Below are positions 17,556-26,452 of a DNA stretch of 40,148 bases, piece by piece (position 1 is the first letter of the stretch; each line of letters begins with the position of its first letter). The position numbers and the translations under genes were made by a program. The stretch comes from JARRRL01 sp037380725 (GTDB lineage Bacteria; Pseudomonadota; Gammaproteobacteria; Pseudomonadales; JANQJO01), in the NCBI GenBank assembly GCA_037380725.1, contig JARRRL010000004.1:1-40148 (forward strand), given 5' to 3'. Below the pieces are notes generated by a model, which was not told the origin of the DNA, made no database searches, and worked only from the letters and a program-made list of their open reading frames with translations.

Positions 17556-18692
17556 ATGTCCACCACGCTCGAAACGCTGCCTCGCATCCAACATGGCCAG
17601 ATTGCGGGACACCCGGTCGGCGTTCTACGCTGGGACGAGAACGATAGCTGGACTTCGGGTAAAAAATGGGTTTCAGGAAACAAGGTCGAAAAGCTAGCCT
17701 GGCAAACCGATATCGCAAGTACACTGGGTTACACGCATTTTGTGACCATGGGTGGGCCATGGTCCAACCACCTGCACGCTATTGGCGCACTGTGTCATCA
17801 CCATAACTGGGGATTGAATCCCATCGTTCGCGGCGAAGCCAGCGCATCCCCCTCGCCCACATTATGTGATTTACAACACTGGGGCTTTCCCATTTATTAC
17901 TGCGATCGTACGCGTTATCGTGCCCTGCGAGATCAGCCCCTTCAGCGCCGTGAAGCACTGTTAAACTATGAAAGTAAAAATAAAAATACATGGGATAAGA
18001 CAAGACGTGACGACGAAGCAACACCCCGTCAAATCAGAACAGCTCTGGATCAACACCAGGCACTGAGCGCTTTTTTATACCAACTCCCCTCGACGCTCCA
18101 CGATCAGTGGTACCGCGACCTTGTCCAGGATGTTCAGCACAGCATCAGTCATCACTCAAGCTGGTGGATTCGTGAAGGCGGCGATCACGCGCTCGCGGTG
18201 CTTTCCGTAGCCGCCTGGACACAGCATATCGCCCAACATTTACACAATCGCAACGAGCATTTCGACACCTGGATCGTATCCATGGGTACGGGCAGTACTT
18301 TTAAAGGCATATTGCTGGGCTTAAGTCTGTGCCATACCCCCTACCCCATACAGCTTATCGGCGTCCCCACCGTGTGCAACATCCCAAGTTTGACTCAAGA
18401 CATCGCGCGGTTTGAACAAATCAACACAACAAACCACACAAATCCTCGCATCGCTTGGACCTTGTGGCAAGACACCCAGTGGGGAGGGTACGCAAAATAC
18501 CCCGCGTCGCTGGCCGCTCAACATCCCGTCCTCGAAGCCAGTTTGGGGACGCCATTGGATCGCGTGTACACACTTAAAAGCGCCGCCGCCTTAGCCAAGC
18601 GGCTAGCGGAAAAATCGTTGCGCTCAGCACGCCCCTTACTGATTCACACTGGCGGTCTTCAAGGCAATCGAATTCAAGCTCAATCAACCTAG
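17556..18692 (+). CDS. PLP-dependent ACC deaminase / D-cysteine desulfhydrase family protein
   Basis: Fold-type II PLP enzyme. The probable PLP lysine is K43 in SGNKVEKLAW, where the family has GNK-RKLE. MGGPWSNHLHAIGAL matches the GG-QSNH-RA-A substrate/cofactor loop, SMGTGSTFKGILLGLSL matches the phosphate-binding GSGGT-AGL loop, and the C-terminus has LLIHTGGLQG like the family's HTGG-PG. The length of 378 aa is longer than usual (about 330), with an extra segment near residues 125-195 containing SKNKNTWDKT and an H/Q-rich stretch. Substrate cannot be told from sequence; D-cysteine, ACC and other amino acids are all used by relatives. It stands alone between rne and the convergent transporter. 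Its last codons are the first unit of a tandem repeat. Confidence 0.85.
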   Translation: MSTTLETLPRIQHGQIAGHPVGVLRWDENDSWTSGKKWVSGNKVEKLAWQTDIASTLGYTHFVTMGGPWSNHLHAIGALCHHHNWGLNPIVRGEASASPSPTLCDLQHWGFPIYYCDRTRYRALRDQPLQRREALLNYESKNKNTWDKTRRDDEATPRQIRTALDQHQALSAFLYQLPSTLHDQWYRDLVQDVQHSISHHSSWWIREGGDHALAVLSVAAWTQHIAQHLHNRNEHFDTWIVSMGTGSTFKGILLGLSLCHTPYPIQLIGVPTVCNIPSLTQDIARFEQINTTNHTNPRIAWTLWQDTQWGGYAKYPASLAAQHPVLEASLGTPLDRVYTLKSAAALAKRLAEKSLRSARPLLIHTGGLQGNRIQAQST

Positions 18693-18732
18693 CTCAATCA
18701 ACCGAGCCCAATCAACCGAGCTCAACCAATCT
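18677..18732. repeat. 14 bp tandem repeat, four copies, at a gene 3' end
   Basis: Units AGCTCAATCAACC(T/G) at 18677, 18691, 18705 and 18719, the last two with one to three changes. The first unit encodes the end of the PLP enzyme, and its stop TAG spans the junction of units one and two. The rest fills the space to the convergent transporter. Confidence 0.9.
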
Positions 18733-18740
18733 ATTTCAGT

Positions 18741-20438
18741 CTACTCAATACTTGTCAGATCATCCGTGATGACGACATGGTGCGGATCACCACTCAATCC
18801 AAACCGTTCCAATTTTTTTCTAATTCGATCGGATACGCCATACAGATAGAGTTTGATGTCGCGCTGGCGCAATGACACAGCCAAAGAACGGATATTCACC
18901 ATACCCGTTGTATCAATAACCGGCACACCGGACAAATCGAGCACAACGTGCCTGACGCTGATATCGACGGACGTAACAACTTTCAGCGCCTTGTGGGCAG
19001 CGCCAAAAAATAATGGACCATCCACATCAAACACCACAACATCAGCTTTATGCTCTTGATGCGGATGTACGCCACGCTCAGTGAGTAAGGTACTGCGAGT
19101 CAATTCGGACATTCGACGCATGAACATAGCCGCCGCAAGCACCATTCCTGCCGCTACGGCAACCTGCATATCCACCACAACGGTTAATCCATAACACACC
19201 CAAAAAACGGAAACGTCGGAGCCCGGTGCGGTTCGAAGCAAGTGCACGACATGATGCGCTTCACTCATGTTCCACGCCACAGCGACCAGGATAGCCGCCA
19301 TGGTAGCCATTGGCACCAGTGAAAGCCACGGCGCTAAAGTTAAAACTATTACCAGAATAAACAACGCGTGCACCGCAGCAGCCAATGGTGTGCTGCCTCC
19401 GCTGCGCACATTTAAAGCCGTACGCGCGATCGCTGCAGTCGCGGGGATACCACCGAAAAATGGAACAATGATGTTCCCAACACCCTGACCAATCAGTTCG
19501 GCGTCTGGGTCGTGTTGGCGACCGGTCATGCCGTCAGCCACCACCGCGCACAGCAACGATTCCAAAGCGCCGAGTATTGCAATAGCAAAAGCCGCACCAA
19601 ACAAACTCTGAAACAGCGTTAACGCTTCATCCAAAGATGCTACGTTGAATTTCCAAGGTATCGCAAATGTCGGAGCAACGGCGGGGATACCGTAGAAAAT
19701 CATCCCATCCGACATATAGTTAAATCGGGTGGCAATGGTATCCACATCAGGCAGTGAAGGCGTTTGATTGAAAATTAGAGCAATTCCAGTGCCCAACAAC
19801 ATAGCGACGAGGTATCCAGGGACCCGAAGTGGCACTTTTTTCCAGAAGAATATGGTTGCCAAAGTGAAAAAACCGACTACGGCCTCCTGCCACTGATAAG
19901 ATGGAAGCGCCAAAATATAGCTGTGCATACGCGGGAAAAATTCTGCCCCGGAATCCGTCGGTGACAATCCCACGAGATCTTTGAGCTGCATGCTCGCGAT
20001 GACCGTACCGATACCAGCGGTGAATCCAATCACAATCGGATACGGTATAGTCTGCACGAAGCGGCCTAATTTGAGGACCCCCATTCCAACCAGAATAATG
20101 CCAGCCAACAAGCCACTAATCAATAAACCACTCAGACCGTGTTGAGACACAACGGGTGCCAGAATCACAACAAAGGCAGCCGTTGGTCCAGAAATATTAA
20201 CCGGCGAACCACCGAGTAACGCGATTACAATTCCAGCAACTATTGCCGTATACAAGCCATGCTGTGGCGGCAAGCCTACGGCAATTGCAAGCCCCATCGA
20301 CAGTGGTACGGCAACAATGCCAACCACAATTCCAGACATGACGTTCCTACGCCAGGTAGACTGAAAATCACCACTACGAATGGTTTTGATCAATGCCGTA
20401 TTCAGCATGACGGAGGGAAGGCGCAGGCGCTCGAACAT
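18741..20438 (-). CDS. dauA: SulP-family anion transporter, DauA type (C4-dicarboxylate)
   Basis: SLC26/SulP inner-membrane transporter with a cytoplasmic STAS domain. The resemblance to E. coli DauA, a dicarboxylate transporter, is strong by eye: GLPPQHGLYTAIVAGIVIAL, SGPTAAFVVILAPV, LGALESLLCAVVADGMTG, ELIGQGVGNIIVPFFGG, ATAAIARTALNVRSGG and VAWNMSEAH. The C-terminal STAS region has GPLFFGAAHKAL and VVLDLSGVPVIDTTGM. The ATG at 20438 is preferred over a TTG ten codons earlier; the protein is then 565 aa (E. coli 559). Sulfate or bicarbonate transport are alternatives within the superfamily. It is convergent with the PLP enzyme gene and follows the decayed copper cluster. Confidence 0.9.
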   Translation of the reverse strand: MFERLRLPSVMLNTALIKTIRSGDFQSTWRRNVMSGIVVGIVAVPLSMGLAIAVGLPPQHGLYTAIVAGIVIALLGGSPVNISGPTAAFVVILAPVVSQHGLSGLLISGLLAGIILVGMGVLKLGRFVQTIPYPIVIGFTAGIGTVIASMQLKDLVGLSPTDSGAEFFPRMHSYILALPSYQWQEAVVGFFTLATIFFWKKVPLRVPGYLVAMLLGTGIALIFNQTPSLPDVDTIATRFNYMSDGMIFYGIPAVAPTFAIPWKFNVASLDEALTLFQSLFGAAFAIAILGALESLLCAVVADGMTGRQHDPDAELIGQGVGNIIVPFFGGIPATAAIARTALNVRSGGSTPLAAAVHALFILVIVLTLAPWLSLVPMATMAAILVAVAWNMSEAHHVVHLLRTAPGSDVSVFWVCYGLTVVVDMQVAVAAGMVLAAAMFMRRMSELTRSTLLTERGVHPHQEHKADVVVFDVDGPLFFGAAHKALKVVTSVDISVRHVVLDLSGVPVIDTTGMVNIRSLAVSLRQRDIKLYLYGVSDRIRKKLERFGLSGDPHHVVITDDLTSIE

Positions 20439-20468
20439 CTCAGGGTACCTTATTTTTATCTTTTGCAA

Positions 20469-20593
20469 ATTTTTGCGTTTTCAGGGTTTTGGGCTGAACC
20501 TTATTTAAAGATTTTCATCCCTATTATGGGTTAACAGCACTGTTAGTGCTTTATTAGGAATTCATTAGGGCTTTGTCATGAGTTGATTTCCAG
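20469..20593. other. dauA upstream region with small hairpin
   Basis: AGCACT-GTT-AGTGCT lies near 20534-20551 in an AT-rich stretch upstream of dauA. On the plus strand it is followed by TTATTAGG. No promoter pair is convincing. Confidence 0.35.
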
Positions 20594-20769
20594 TCAGGCT
20601 GTCCGAGGCAGACAGATTGTGCAAGACATTAACCCATACACCGATGAAATATCAATACGGCCTTCATGCGCCTCCACGATAGATTTAACGATCGCCAGAC
20701 CCAATCCCGCCACTTCCGTTTGACGCTGACGCGACGCAACAGGGCCCGATCCCCAGTGACGGTTACTGG
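20594..20769 (-). pseudogene. Remnant of a heavy-metal sensor histidine kinase (CusS-like)
   Basis: Only two pieces of the kinase ATPase domain survive. PVTVTGDRALLRR (20769 to about 20731) is the N-box-side segment of CusS-type kinases. RQRQTEVAGLGLAIVKS followed by IVEAHEGRIDISS and CLPRTA-stop (to 20594) is the G2 box and C-terminus. They are joined in different frames at a CGTCGCGTCAGCGTC sequence, with about 60-80 codons missing, including the D/F boxes. No sensor domain, dimerisation helix or phospho-accepting histidine remains. Family identity rests on the RQRQ-E-AGLGLAIVKSIVEAH signature, typical of copper/heavy-metal sensor kinases, and on the copper-related neighbours. Confidence 0.8.
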
Positions 20770-20960
20770 CTGGCTTGCACAGTGATCTGGCCACGATACA
20801 TCTGCATCTGACAATGGAATGCATACTCACCCGGTGACATCGCCGGTAACGAAATGGCTTTCAATTTATTCAGCGGTAAGGTTTCGCTAATTTGCAAATC
20901 GGGAATCAACACTGTTTCGGAACAGGGTGAGTGATCCTTACGCATAAACATAATTGTCAG
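20763..20960 (-). pseudogene. Truncated cupredoxin domain fused behind ATPase fragments
   Basis: FMRKDHSPCSETVLIPDLQ and ISETLPLN, then PGEYAFHCQMQMYRGQITV, make the C-terminal two thirds of a cupredoxin of the kind encoded beside copper-exporting ATPases. The copper-ligand pattern C...H-C-QM-M is intact, and a normal TAA stop is at 20763-20765. The family's N-terminal membrane segment and first strands are missing. The frame instead runs in from ATPase sequence (AIDESMLT joined to IMFMRKD). The 96-codon open frame begins only at a TTG with no ribosome binding site, so expression is unlikely. Confidence 0.8.
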
Positions 20961-21112
20961 CATGGATTCATCAATCGCGGTGTGGCTCTCCGTCACCTTA
21001 CCATCCACCGGCACATTACCATCGCGAATCACGTGAGCCGTCTTGGCTTGCAAACCGATTCACAGCTTGCACTACCAGCGCCTTCAATGATCAGTTCTGG
21101 AATCGATGTTTC
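20955..21112 (-). pseudogene. Fragments of a copper-exporting P-type ATPase (HMA and actuator domains)
   Basis: Three family segments lie in a row but are not continuous. ETSIPELIIEGAGSASC (from 21112) resembles the start of an HMA metal-binding domain whose C-x-x-C has become S-x-x-C. LQAKTAHVIRDGN (from 21053) is the stretch before the actuator domain. VPVDGKVTESHTAIDESMLT (21014 to 20955) is the actuator PVDG...IDESM motif. About 20 residues are missing between the second and third, and some 150-200 between the first and second. The catalytic DKTGT, the CPC membrane motif and the nucleotide-binding domain are gone. Confidence 0.8.
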
Positions 21113-21224
21113 AGTCGTCTTTATCGTGATGAGGCGATGAGTGATCATGGTTCGAGGGTGATTGAATTGTCCCGGCGACTTCACGACAATGTGATTCACT
21201 GGGATTGTTTTTTGTTGAACTCAT
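21111..21224 (-). CDS. 37-residue His-rich peptide, N-terminal stub of the broken copper ATPase
   Basis: From the ATG at 21224, with GGAG seven bases upstream, a 37-codon frame encodes a hydrophilic peptide with SHCREVAG and NHDHSSPHHDKDD. It ends at TGA 21111-21113, and the HMA-domain remnant continues in an overlapping frame one base off. His-rich N-termini are known in copper/heavy-metal P-type ATPases, so this is probably the original start of that gene, now closed by a frameshift. With an intact ribosome binding site and a plausible promoter it could still be translated into a small metal-binding peptide; that is speculation. Confidence 0.55.
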   Translation of the reverse strand: MSSTKNNPSESHCREVAGTIQSPSNHDHSSPHHDKDD

Positions 21225-21307
21225 AAAATCACTCCAAAGAGCTAATTTCCAACCCTCATATTGAAGTTCGAATAAGCTGTCACGTTTTTTCCCTAAGTCG
21301 TTGTTTT

Positions 21308-21336
21308 ATTCTACACTCAGTTCGTGCGGTAAGCAA
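21308..21336 (-). promoter_or_regulatory. Putative sigma-70 promoter of the decayed copper operon
   Basis: On the minus strand TTGCTT (21336-21331) and TAGAAT (21313-21308) are separated by exactly 17 bases, about 84 bases before the ATG at 21224. CueR-type promoters have 19-20 bp spacers and dyads, which I do not see, so regulation is unclear. Confidence 0.4.
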
Positions 21337-21426
21337 GGTCATGCCTCTGTAAGATTTTGATTTTATTATTTTCTCTCGTTCTCTTGTTCCCAGACTCCCC
21401 CGTGGGAACGATACCTACCCAGCGGA

Positions 21427-23829
21427 TTAACGGGACATTGAATATTCCAATGTGTGTTCTTTTGAATCCGTAAACATAAAATAACTCAGCGCTGGCAACA
21501 ACACTAAAGCACCAATCATATTCCAGACAAACATCAACGCCAGTAAAATTCCCATATCGGCTTGAAATTTAATGGGTGAGAAAACCCAAAACCCCACCCC
21601 CATGCTGAGCGTCAGCGCCGTGAATACGACCACTTTCCCCGTAAACCGGAGCGCAGCATAATACGCCTGTGAAAGACATTTTCCTTCACGCATATGTACC
21701 AGCATAATCGTTAACATATACAATGCATAATCAACCCCGATACCTACACCCAGGCTGATGACCGGTAATGTAGCAACCTTAATACCGATATCAAAAATTA
21801 CCATAAATGCTTCACACAAAATTGATGTTAAAATCAAAGGTATGACAGCAACGACCACCGCTCGCCATGAACGAAAAGCAAGCCAACACAAAAAGACCAC
21901 AACACTATAAATCCAGAAAAGAATGAGTCGATTCGCTTTTTTCACAACACTGTTTGTCGCCGCTTCAATGCCAGCATTACCTGCAGCCAGCAAAAATTCC
22001 GTATGCTCTGAGGGATGAGCATCTATAAATTGCTGAATTTCCTGTGTAACACGGGTTAACGTTTCAGCCTTATGATCATGCAAATACACATGGAGTGCTA
22101 AAAGACTACAATCAAAGTTTTTAAGTTCTCTGGGTGCTTGCTTCTGCGCACTGCTCAGTACAGCATTGTTCGGAGATAAACCTAACCACTTAAAATTCCC
22201 TTCATTGTAACCCGCCGATAAAATACGTGCACGATTCGCCATCGAGAAAGTCGATTCAACACCGGGTACTTGCTCAAGCTTCCAACCTAACTCATCAACC
22301 AATGAAAGTGTTTTATAATTCGTACAAGCATCAAAAGCTGTTTTCACCATCACAACAAAAATATCAGAACTGGTAGCATAATTTTGCACCATAAAGGCAT
22401 TATCTTGGTTATAGCGCGACGTTGATCGCAACTCGGGTGCGCCAGGATTGATGTCACCCACTTGCAGATGCAAACCAATAACATAACCCAGTATACCCAG
22501 AAACAGCGCTGACACCACAATGAACATTGCTCCCGATCGCTGTGTACATTGCAACAAAAATTGCCACAGTTTCGCCGTTTTATTTACGAATACCTGATGT
22601 TCGACCTGTAAACTGTGCCTCGCAGCGCTTTGACTTACACCGACATAAGAGAGTAACACAGGCAACAAAATTAAATTCGTGATAATGAGTATGACAACAC
22701 CAATACTCGCCATCATAGCCAAATCTTGAATCACTTGGATTTCGACACTCATCAACACCATAAACCCCACGGCATCGCACAACAGAGCAGTTAATCCCGT
22801 CGTAAATAATCGGCGAAAAGTGCATCGAGCTGCGGCAGCTTTTGGCATACCCATTGAAGTATTTTGCATAATACCGTTCATTTTTTGCGCGCAGTGGCTG
22901 ATGCCTATAGCAAAAATCAGAAACGGCACCAAAATGGAATAAGGGTCAAGTTCGAAATCCAGCACGGTAATGATCCCAAATTGCCACACAACAGCAATCA
23001 GTGAACACCCCAGAACCAACAACGTCGAGCGAACGCAACGTGTAAACCAAAACAACATTACCGCGACAACAAAAACAGCTGCTACAAAAAACTTTAAAAT
23101 TGTTTTCAATCCATCAATCAAATCACCAACAATTTTAGCAAAACCAGTAATGCGAATGCTTATATTATCATTTTGATATTTCGTTCTTATCCGTTCAAGA
23201 TTTGCGTTAAATTCCTGATAATTGAGTGGCTCACCCGTCAGTTGATTCACATCTAGAATGGGAATAAATAGTGCACTCGATTTAAAATTTTTAGCAACCA
23301 ACTGACTGCTCTCACTCGATCGCCTAATGTTCACGCGCGTTCGCTCGATGGCATCTGCCGATCCATCGTAGTCTTCGGGTATGACGGTACCCCCTTCCAA
23401 TCCATTTTCTGTCACCGTCGTCCAACGCGTTGAAGTCGTCCACAACGACTTCATAAACGGACGATCCACACCTGGAATCAGATATAGCTCATCATTAATT
23501 TCTCGTAAGGTATTCAAATAATCTTTATTAAAAATCGTCCCCTGTCGTGCTTCAACAATCACTCGAATTGAATTACCGATACCACCAAGATCTTCTTTAT
23601 ACTTCAGGTAAGTAGACACAAAAGGATGATGAAGAGGCATCATTTTTACATAATTGGCATTGATCGGTAGATGCATCGCTTGCCAAGACAGAAACAAAGT
23701 GACAAAAAAGCAAAAAAGCAAAAAAATAGGACGATTGTTAAATATTAAACGCTCAAACCAAGATCCTGAAGCGGGATCTATTTCCTGTAAAAGAAATACA
23801 ACTGAATCCTCTTTCGTCTGAACAAACAT
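21427..23829 (-). CDS. RND/MMPL-family transporter of the DUF1302-DUF1329 cluster
   Basis: Large inner-membrane permease of 800 aa. One transmembrane helix (IFLLFCFFVTLFLSW) precedes a periplasmic domain, then five helices, a second periplasmic domain and a second five-helix bundle: the two-repeat plan of RND/MMPL lipid exporters. GIGISHCAQKMNGI and GVGIGVDYALYMLTIMLVHM are the TM4-like segments of the two halves. The frame opens with a TTG, but the ATG at 23829 has AAGGAA eight bases upstream. It lies 29 bp after the YCF48-like gene, as last gene of the four-gene operon. No membrane-fusion protein or TolC partner is nearby, so a classic tripartite drug pump is unlikely. The MMPL type points to a lipid or hydrophobic substrate. 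Confidence 0.88.
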   Translation of the reverse strand: MFVQTKEDSVVFLLQEIDPASGSWFERLIFNNRPIFLLFCFFVTLFLSWQAMHLPINANYVKMMPLHHPFVSTYLKYKEDLGGIGNSIRVIVEARQGTIFNKDYLNTLREINDELYLIPGVDRPFMKSLWTTSTRWTTVTENGLEGGTVIPEDYDGSADAIERTRVNIRRSSESSQLVAKNFKSSALFIPILDVNQLTGEPLNYQEFNANLERIRTKYQNDNISIRITGFAKIVGDLIDGLKTILKFFVAAVFVVAVMLFWFTRCVRSTLLVLGCSLIAVVWQFGIITVLDFELDPYSILVPFLIFAIGISHCAQKMNGIMQNTSMGMPKAAAARCTFRRLFTTGLTALLCDAVGFMVLMSVEIQVIQDLAMMASIGVVILIITNLILLPVLLSYVGVSQSAARHSLQVEHQVFVNKTAKLWQFLLQCTQRSGAMFIVVSALFLGILGYVIGLHLQVGDINPGAPELRSTSRYNQDNAFMVQNYATSSDIFVVMVKTAFDACTNYKTLSLVDELGWKLEQVPGVESTFSMANRARILSAGYNEGNFKWLGLSPNNAVLSSAQKQAPRELKNFDCSLLALHVYLHDHKAETLTRVTQEIQQFIDAHPSEHTEFLLAAGNAGIEAATNSVVKKANRLILFWIYSVVVFLCWLAFRSWRAVVVAVIPLILTSILCEAFMVIFDIGIKVATLPVISLGVGIGVDYALYMLTIMLVHMREGKCLSQAYYAALRFTGKVVVFTALTLSMGVGFWVFSPIKFQADMGILLALMFVWNMIGALVLLPALSYFMFTDSKEHTLEYSMSR

Positions 23830-23858
23830 GCTCAACGTTCCTTTCGATTAACGAACGT

Positions 23859-24983
23859 TTATGGCGAATCGAAATCCGACAATACTTTAATCCCAAGCAA
23901 ACTGGTTAAAACTAAGTTACCCGATTCTGACTGTACAACAGCAGTCAGTGGAGCACGCAGACCACGGGGTATTGTGCTAAAATGCTGACCTTGATCATGA
24001 CTCACAAACAATTCACCCGCCTGATTGACTAAAATTATTCGACCATCTTCTAATTCAGTTGCGGATGAAAATGACACATCGCTGCTGACGCTTACGGCAT
24101 GCCAAGTATCTCCTTGATCAGAAGAGACATACGCATTCCCACGTAAACCGTATAGCAAGAGCGTTCCTTGACGAGAAATCAAAAACCCAAACCAACTGCC
24201 CCCATAGGGACTACTCACGGCCTCAAATCGATCACCTTTGAGCGTTGATCGCATAATCAATCCTTGCTCTCCAACGATCAGATATCGCTTTCCCACCTGA
24301 GCAATGGAATACAAATGAAGATCAAGAGGATTCTCAAGCTGTGGTGACCAATAGTGCCACTGCTTACCACCATCTTCCGTACGAAAAATTAAATTAAATG
24401 CCCCCACAACAAAGCCGCGACCTTGAGCATCCATTGTAATATCAAAAAAAGGCTTATCGGGTCCATCTTTCAACAAATTGATCGCTTTTTTTCTTATGCG
24501 ATCATCTTCAGTATCGCGAACAGCCTCAACCGCCAGCTTCGCCAATTCAATACCATCTAATTGTTTAGACCACGTATCTCCACCATCCATTGTGTGCAAT
24601 ACAACACCCATATGACCCAATGCCCAACCTTGCATCGCATCAACAAAATACAATTTTGTAATATTGACACTGGTAGGAACAACAGATTGCTGCCAACTGA
24701 GACCCTGATCATCGGAGATAAGAATAATACCGCGCTCCCCTGCCGCCACCAGCCTCGTACCCGCTCGCGTCACCGACAATAATACCGAGTGAGTCGCTTT
24801 TTCGGTTAGCAATGCGGATTGATATAAAGCCCTTGGTGCATGCGCTGCTTGAAGTAAAGTCACAGGCAGAGTACTGGATATTGATGCTGCTGACACGGCT
24901 GACGTAAACAGAATTTGATCAAACAAAAACAACAACACAAGAACATTGATCGAAGTTTTTAATTGGAACATTACACGTTGCAT
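23859..24983 (-). CDS. Exported YCF48-like (PSII_BNR) beta-propeller protein
   Basis: A signal peptide (hydrophobic INVLVLLFLFDQILFTSA, likely cut near SAVSAAS) is followed by repeated propeller blades with the BNR-like pattern S-D-G--W: ISDDQGLSWQQS, HTMDGGDTWSKQ, RTEDGGKQWHYW, VSSDQGDTWHAV and SHDQGQHFST. This is the photosystem-II stability factor HCF136/YCF48 fold, which in non-photosynthetic bacteria accompanies RND permeases of this kind. The frame's first codon is TTG; I use the ATG at 24983, with only a weak ribosome binding site. It is probably a periplasmic assembly or adaptor factor for the permease; the role is inferred from context. Confidence 0.85.
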   Translation of the reverse strand: MQRVMFQLKTSINVLVLLFLFDQILFTSAVSAASISSTLPVTLLQAAHAPRALYQSALLTEKATHSVLLSVTRAGTRLVAAGERGIILISDDQGLSWQQSVVPTSVNITKLYFVDAMQGWALGHMGVVLHTMDGGDTWSKQLDGIELAKLAVEAVRDTEDDRIRKKAINLLKDGPDKPFFDITMDAQGRGFVVGAFNLIFRTEDGGKQWHYWSPQLENPLDLHLYSIAQVGKRYLIVGEQGLIMRSTLKGDRFEAVSSPYGGSWFGFLISRQGTLLLYGLRGNAYVSSDQGDTWHAVSVSSDVSFSSATELEDGRIILVNQAGELFVSHDQGQHFSTIPRGLRAPLTAVVQSESGNLVLTSLLGIKVLSDFDSP

Positions 24984-25067
24984 CAAGTCACTTTATATCA
25001 AGTTAAAAGGGGTGAGTGTTTTAACTCGGATCACGTTTTTTAGCCGCCTTGTCATGATCGTGTGCGT

Positions 25068-26435
25068 TCATCGAGTCCCCATATTTGCCAGTTCCTCCGG
25101 AGTAAACTGTGAAAATTTAATTGCAGGATTTTCCCATATTTGAACAGCATCCCGTCCAAAACTAGCTGAATTAATAAAATAACCCCCTTCAAGCAGATTG
25201 TACAGACCCCAGAATACACTGCCATTTACCATTGGCACATCAGGCGCCAATAAGGTCAAGGTATACCCCATACGCCACAAATTGTCTTGTGCATCCCAAC
25301 CATCCATTAAAATAATTTGCCATGTGTCTTCATCTAAGTAATAGCGACGCTTAGGGACGACATGACGTTTACCAGGAATCAATTTTGCTTCAATGACCCA
25401 CACACGATGCAATTCCCATCGCACCAAATCAGGGTTGAGATAATTTTTACCCATAATGTCCTCTGCTTCAGCAGCATTCGCTTTATTGTTATTATAAGGA
25501 ATAAGCATTTCTTGCTTTCCGATTAACGCATAGGTATGATGGTCCCACGGACCGAACTGTAAAAATGCCTCATCAAAAAAACTTAAACCAGAGGTTACGG
25601 TATCTGGCGTATCATAAGAAATAGCAGGTGCCCGGCGGACTCGACGCTGCCCAACGAGGTATTGCCATATACCTCTAGGATATTTATCATTATTTAATGT
25701 ATTATATGCTAAAATTGACTCACCCGCTTTTGAAGGTGGTGCATCCTGAACGTATGCGCCTAATCGGTAATATCCTGTATAATCTGGAGCGGCCTCAGGA
25801 AAATAATAAGGCGAAATATATTTTAATTCACCACTACTCGATAGTCGTAACTTGCCGTTCGGTGCAACCAGCCAACATTGAGAAGTATATTCTACTGATT
25901 GACCACGCCAACTTGCTATATGGTTCAACATTACCTCATAGGCATTCTTGGGAATAGGAAATGGGATACCACCAATGGCATGTTCTATACCAAAATTGCT
26001 ATTTGCCAATTGGGCCGTCGTCGCATTTTTAAAAGTATTCTCATACACCCACTCTGGTGCTGCGGCTGATCGATGCGCTGGATAAACATGTAAACTGAAT
26101 TCTGGATATTTCTCTAGCAACTTCTTAACACCAGCACTCAGTATGTGTGTATACTGATCACTGTTTTGTGATGTGACCAGGTACAGTGGTTTCTCCTCAG
26201 CGAAAAAATCTGCTCGATGGGAATTACGCTCCCCTGGTCTAAAGTTAGGATCTGGCTTTGTGAAGCCCCCAGTCCAGGGAGGTATACTACCGTCCTGGTT
26301 TCCAGCACGCTCAGCACCGAAAGGTGTTAAATCGGTATTCAATCTTGCCGCCTCTTCATCAGACACTGCTGCGAGGGCCGCGCCAATACCCATCATCGCC
26401 ACAATTGCGGCAATCAAAGAATCCCTAAAGTACAT
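25068..26435 (-). CDS. DUF1329 family periplasmic protein (LolA-like superfamily)
   Basis: A signal peptide (DSLIAAIVAMMGIGAALAA) is followed by the DUF1329 pattern: LTPFGAERAGNQDGSIPPWTGG near the N-terminus, IGGIPFPIPKNAYEVMLNH, GQRRVRRAPAISYDTPD and VWVIEAKLIPGKRHVVPKRRYYLDEDTWQ. The length of 455 aa is usual. The frame opens at 26453, where it overlaps the DUF1302 stop by one base (TAATG), but the ATG at 26435 has AGGAGA six bases upstream and yields a cleaner signal peptide. From memory, Pfam groups this domain with LolA/LolB-type lipid-binding folds, so it may carry a hydrophobic ligand between the membranes. Function is unproven. Confidence 0.9.
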   Translation of the reverse strand: MYFRDSLIAAIVAMMGIGAALAAVSDEEAARLNTDLTPFGAERAGNQDGSIPPWTGGFTKPDPNFRPGERNSHRADFFAEEKPLYLVTSQNSDQYTHILSAGVKKLLEKYPEFSLHVYPAHRSAAAPEWVYENTFKNATTAQLANSNFGIEHAIGGIPFPIPKNAYEVMLNHIASWRGQSVEYTSQCWLVAPNGKLRLSSSGELKYISPYYFPEAAPDYTGYYRLGAYVQDAPPSKAGESILAYNTLNNDKYPRGIWQYLVGQRRVRRAPAISYDTPDTVTSGLSFFDEAFLQFGPWDHHTYALIGKQEMLIPYNNNKANAAEAEDIMGKNYLNPDLVRWELHRVWVIEAKLIPGKRHVVPKRRYYLDEDTWQIILMDGWDAQDNLWRMGYTLTLLAPDVPMVNGSVFWGLYNLLEGGYFINSASFGRDAVQIWENPAIKFSQFTPEELANMGTR

Positions 26436-26452
26436 ATATTTTCTCCTTTTCA

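Noticed and set aside
20763..21053. Intact 96-residue cupredoxin gene
   Set aside because: Its start is a TTG without a ribosome binding site, and its first third is P-type ATPase sequence, so it is a fusion remnant.
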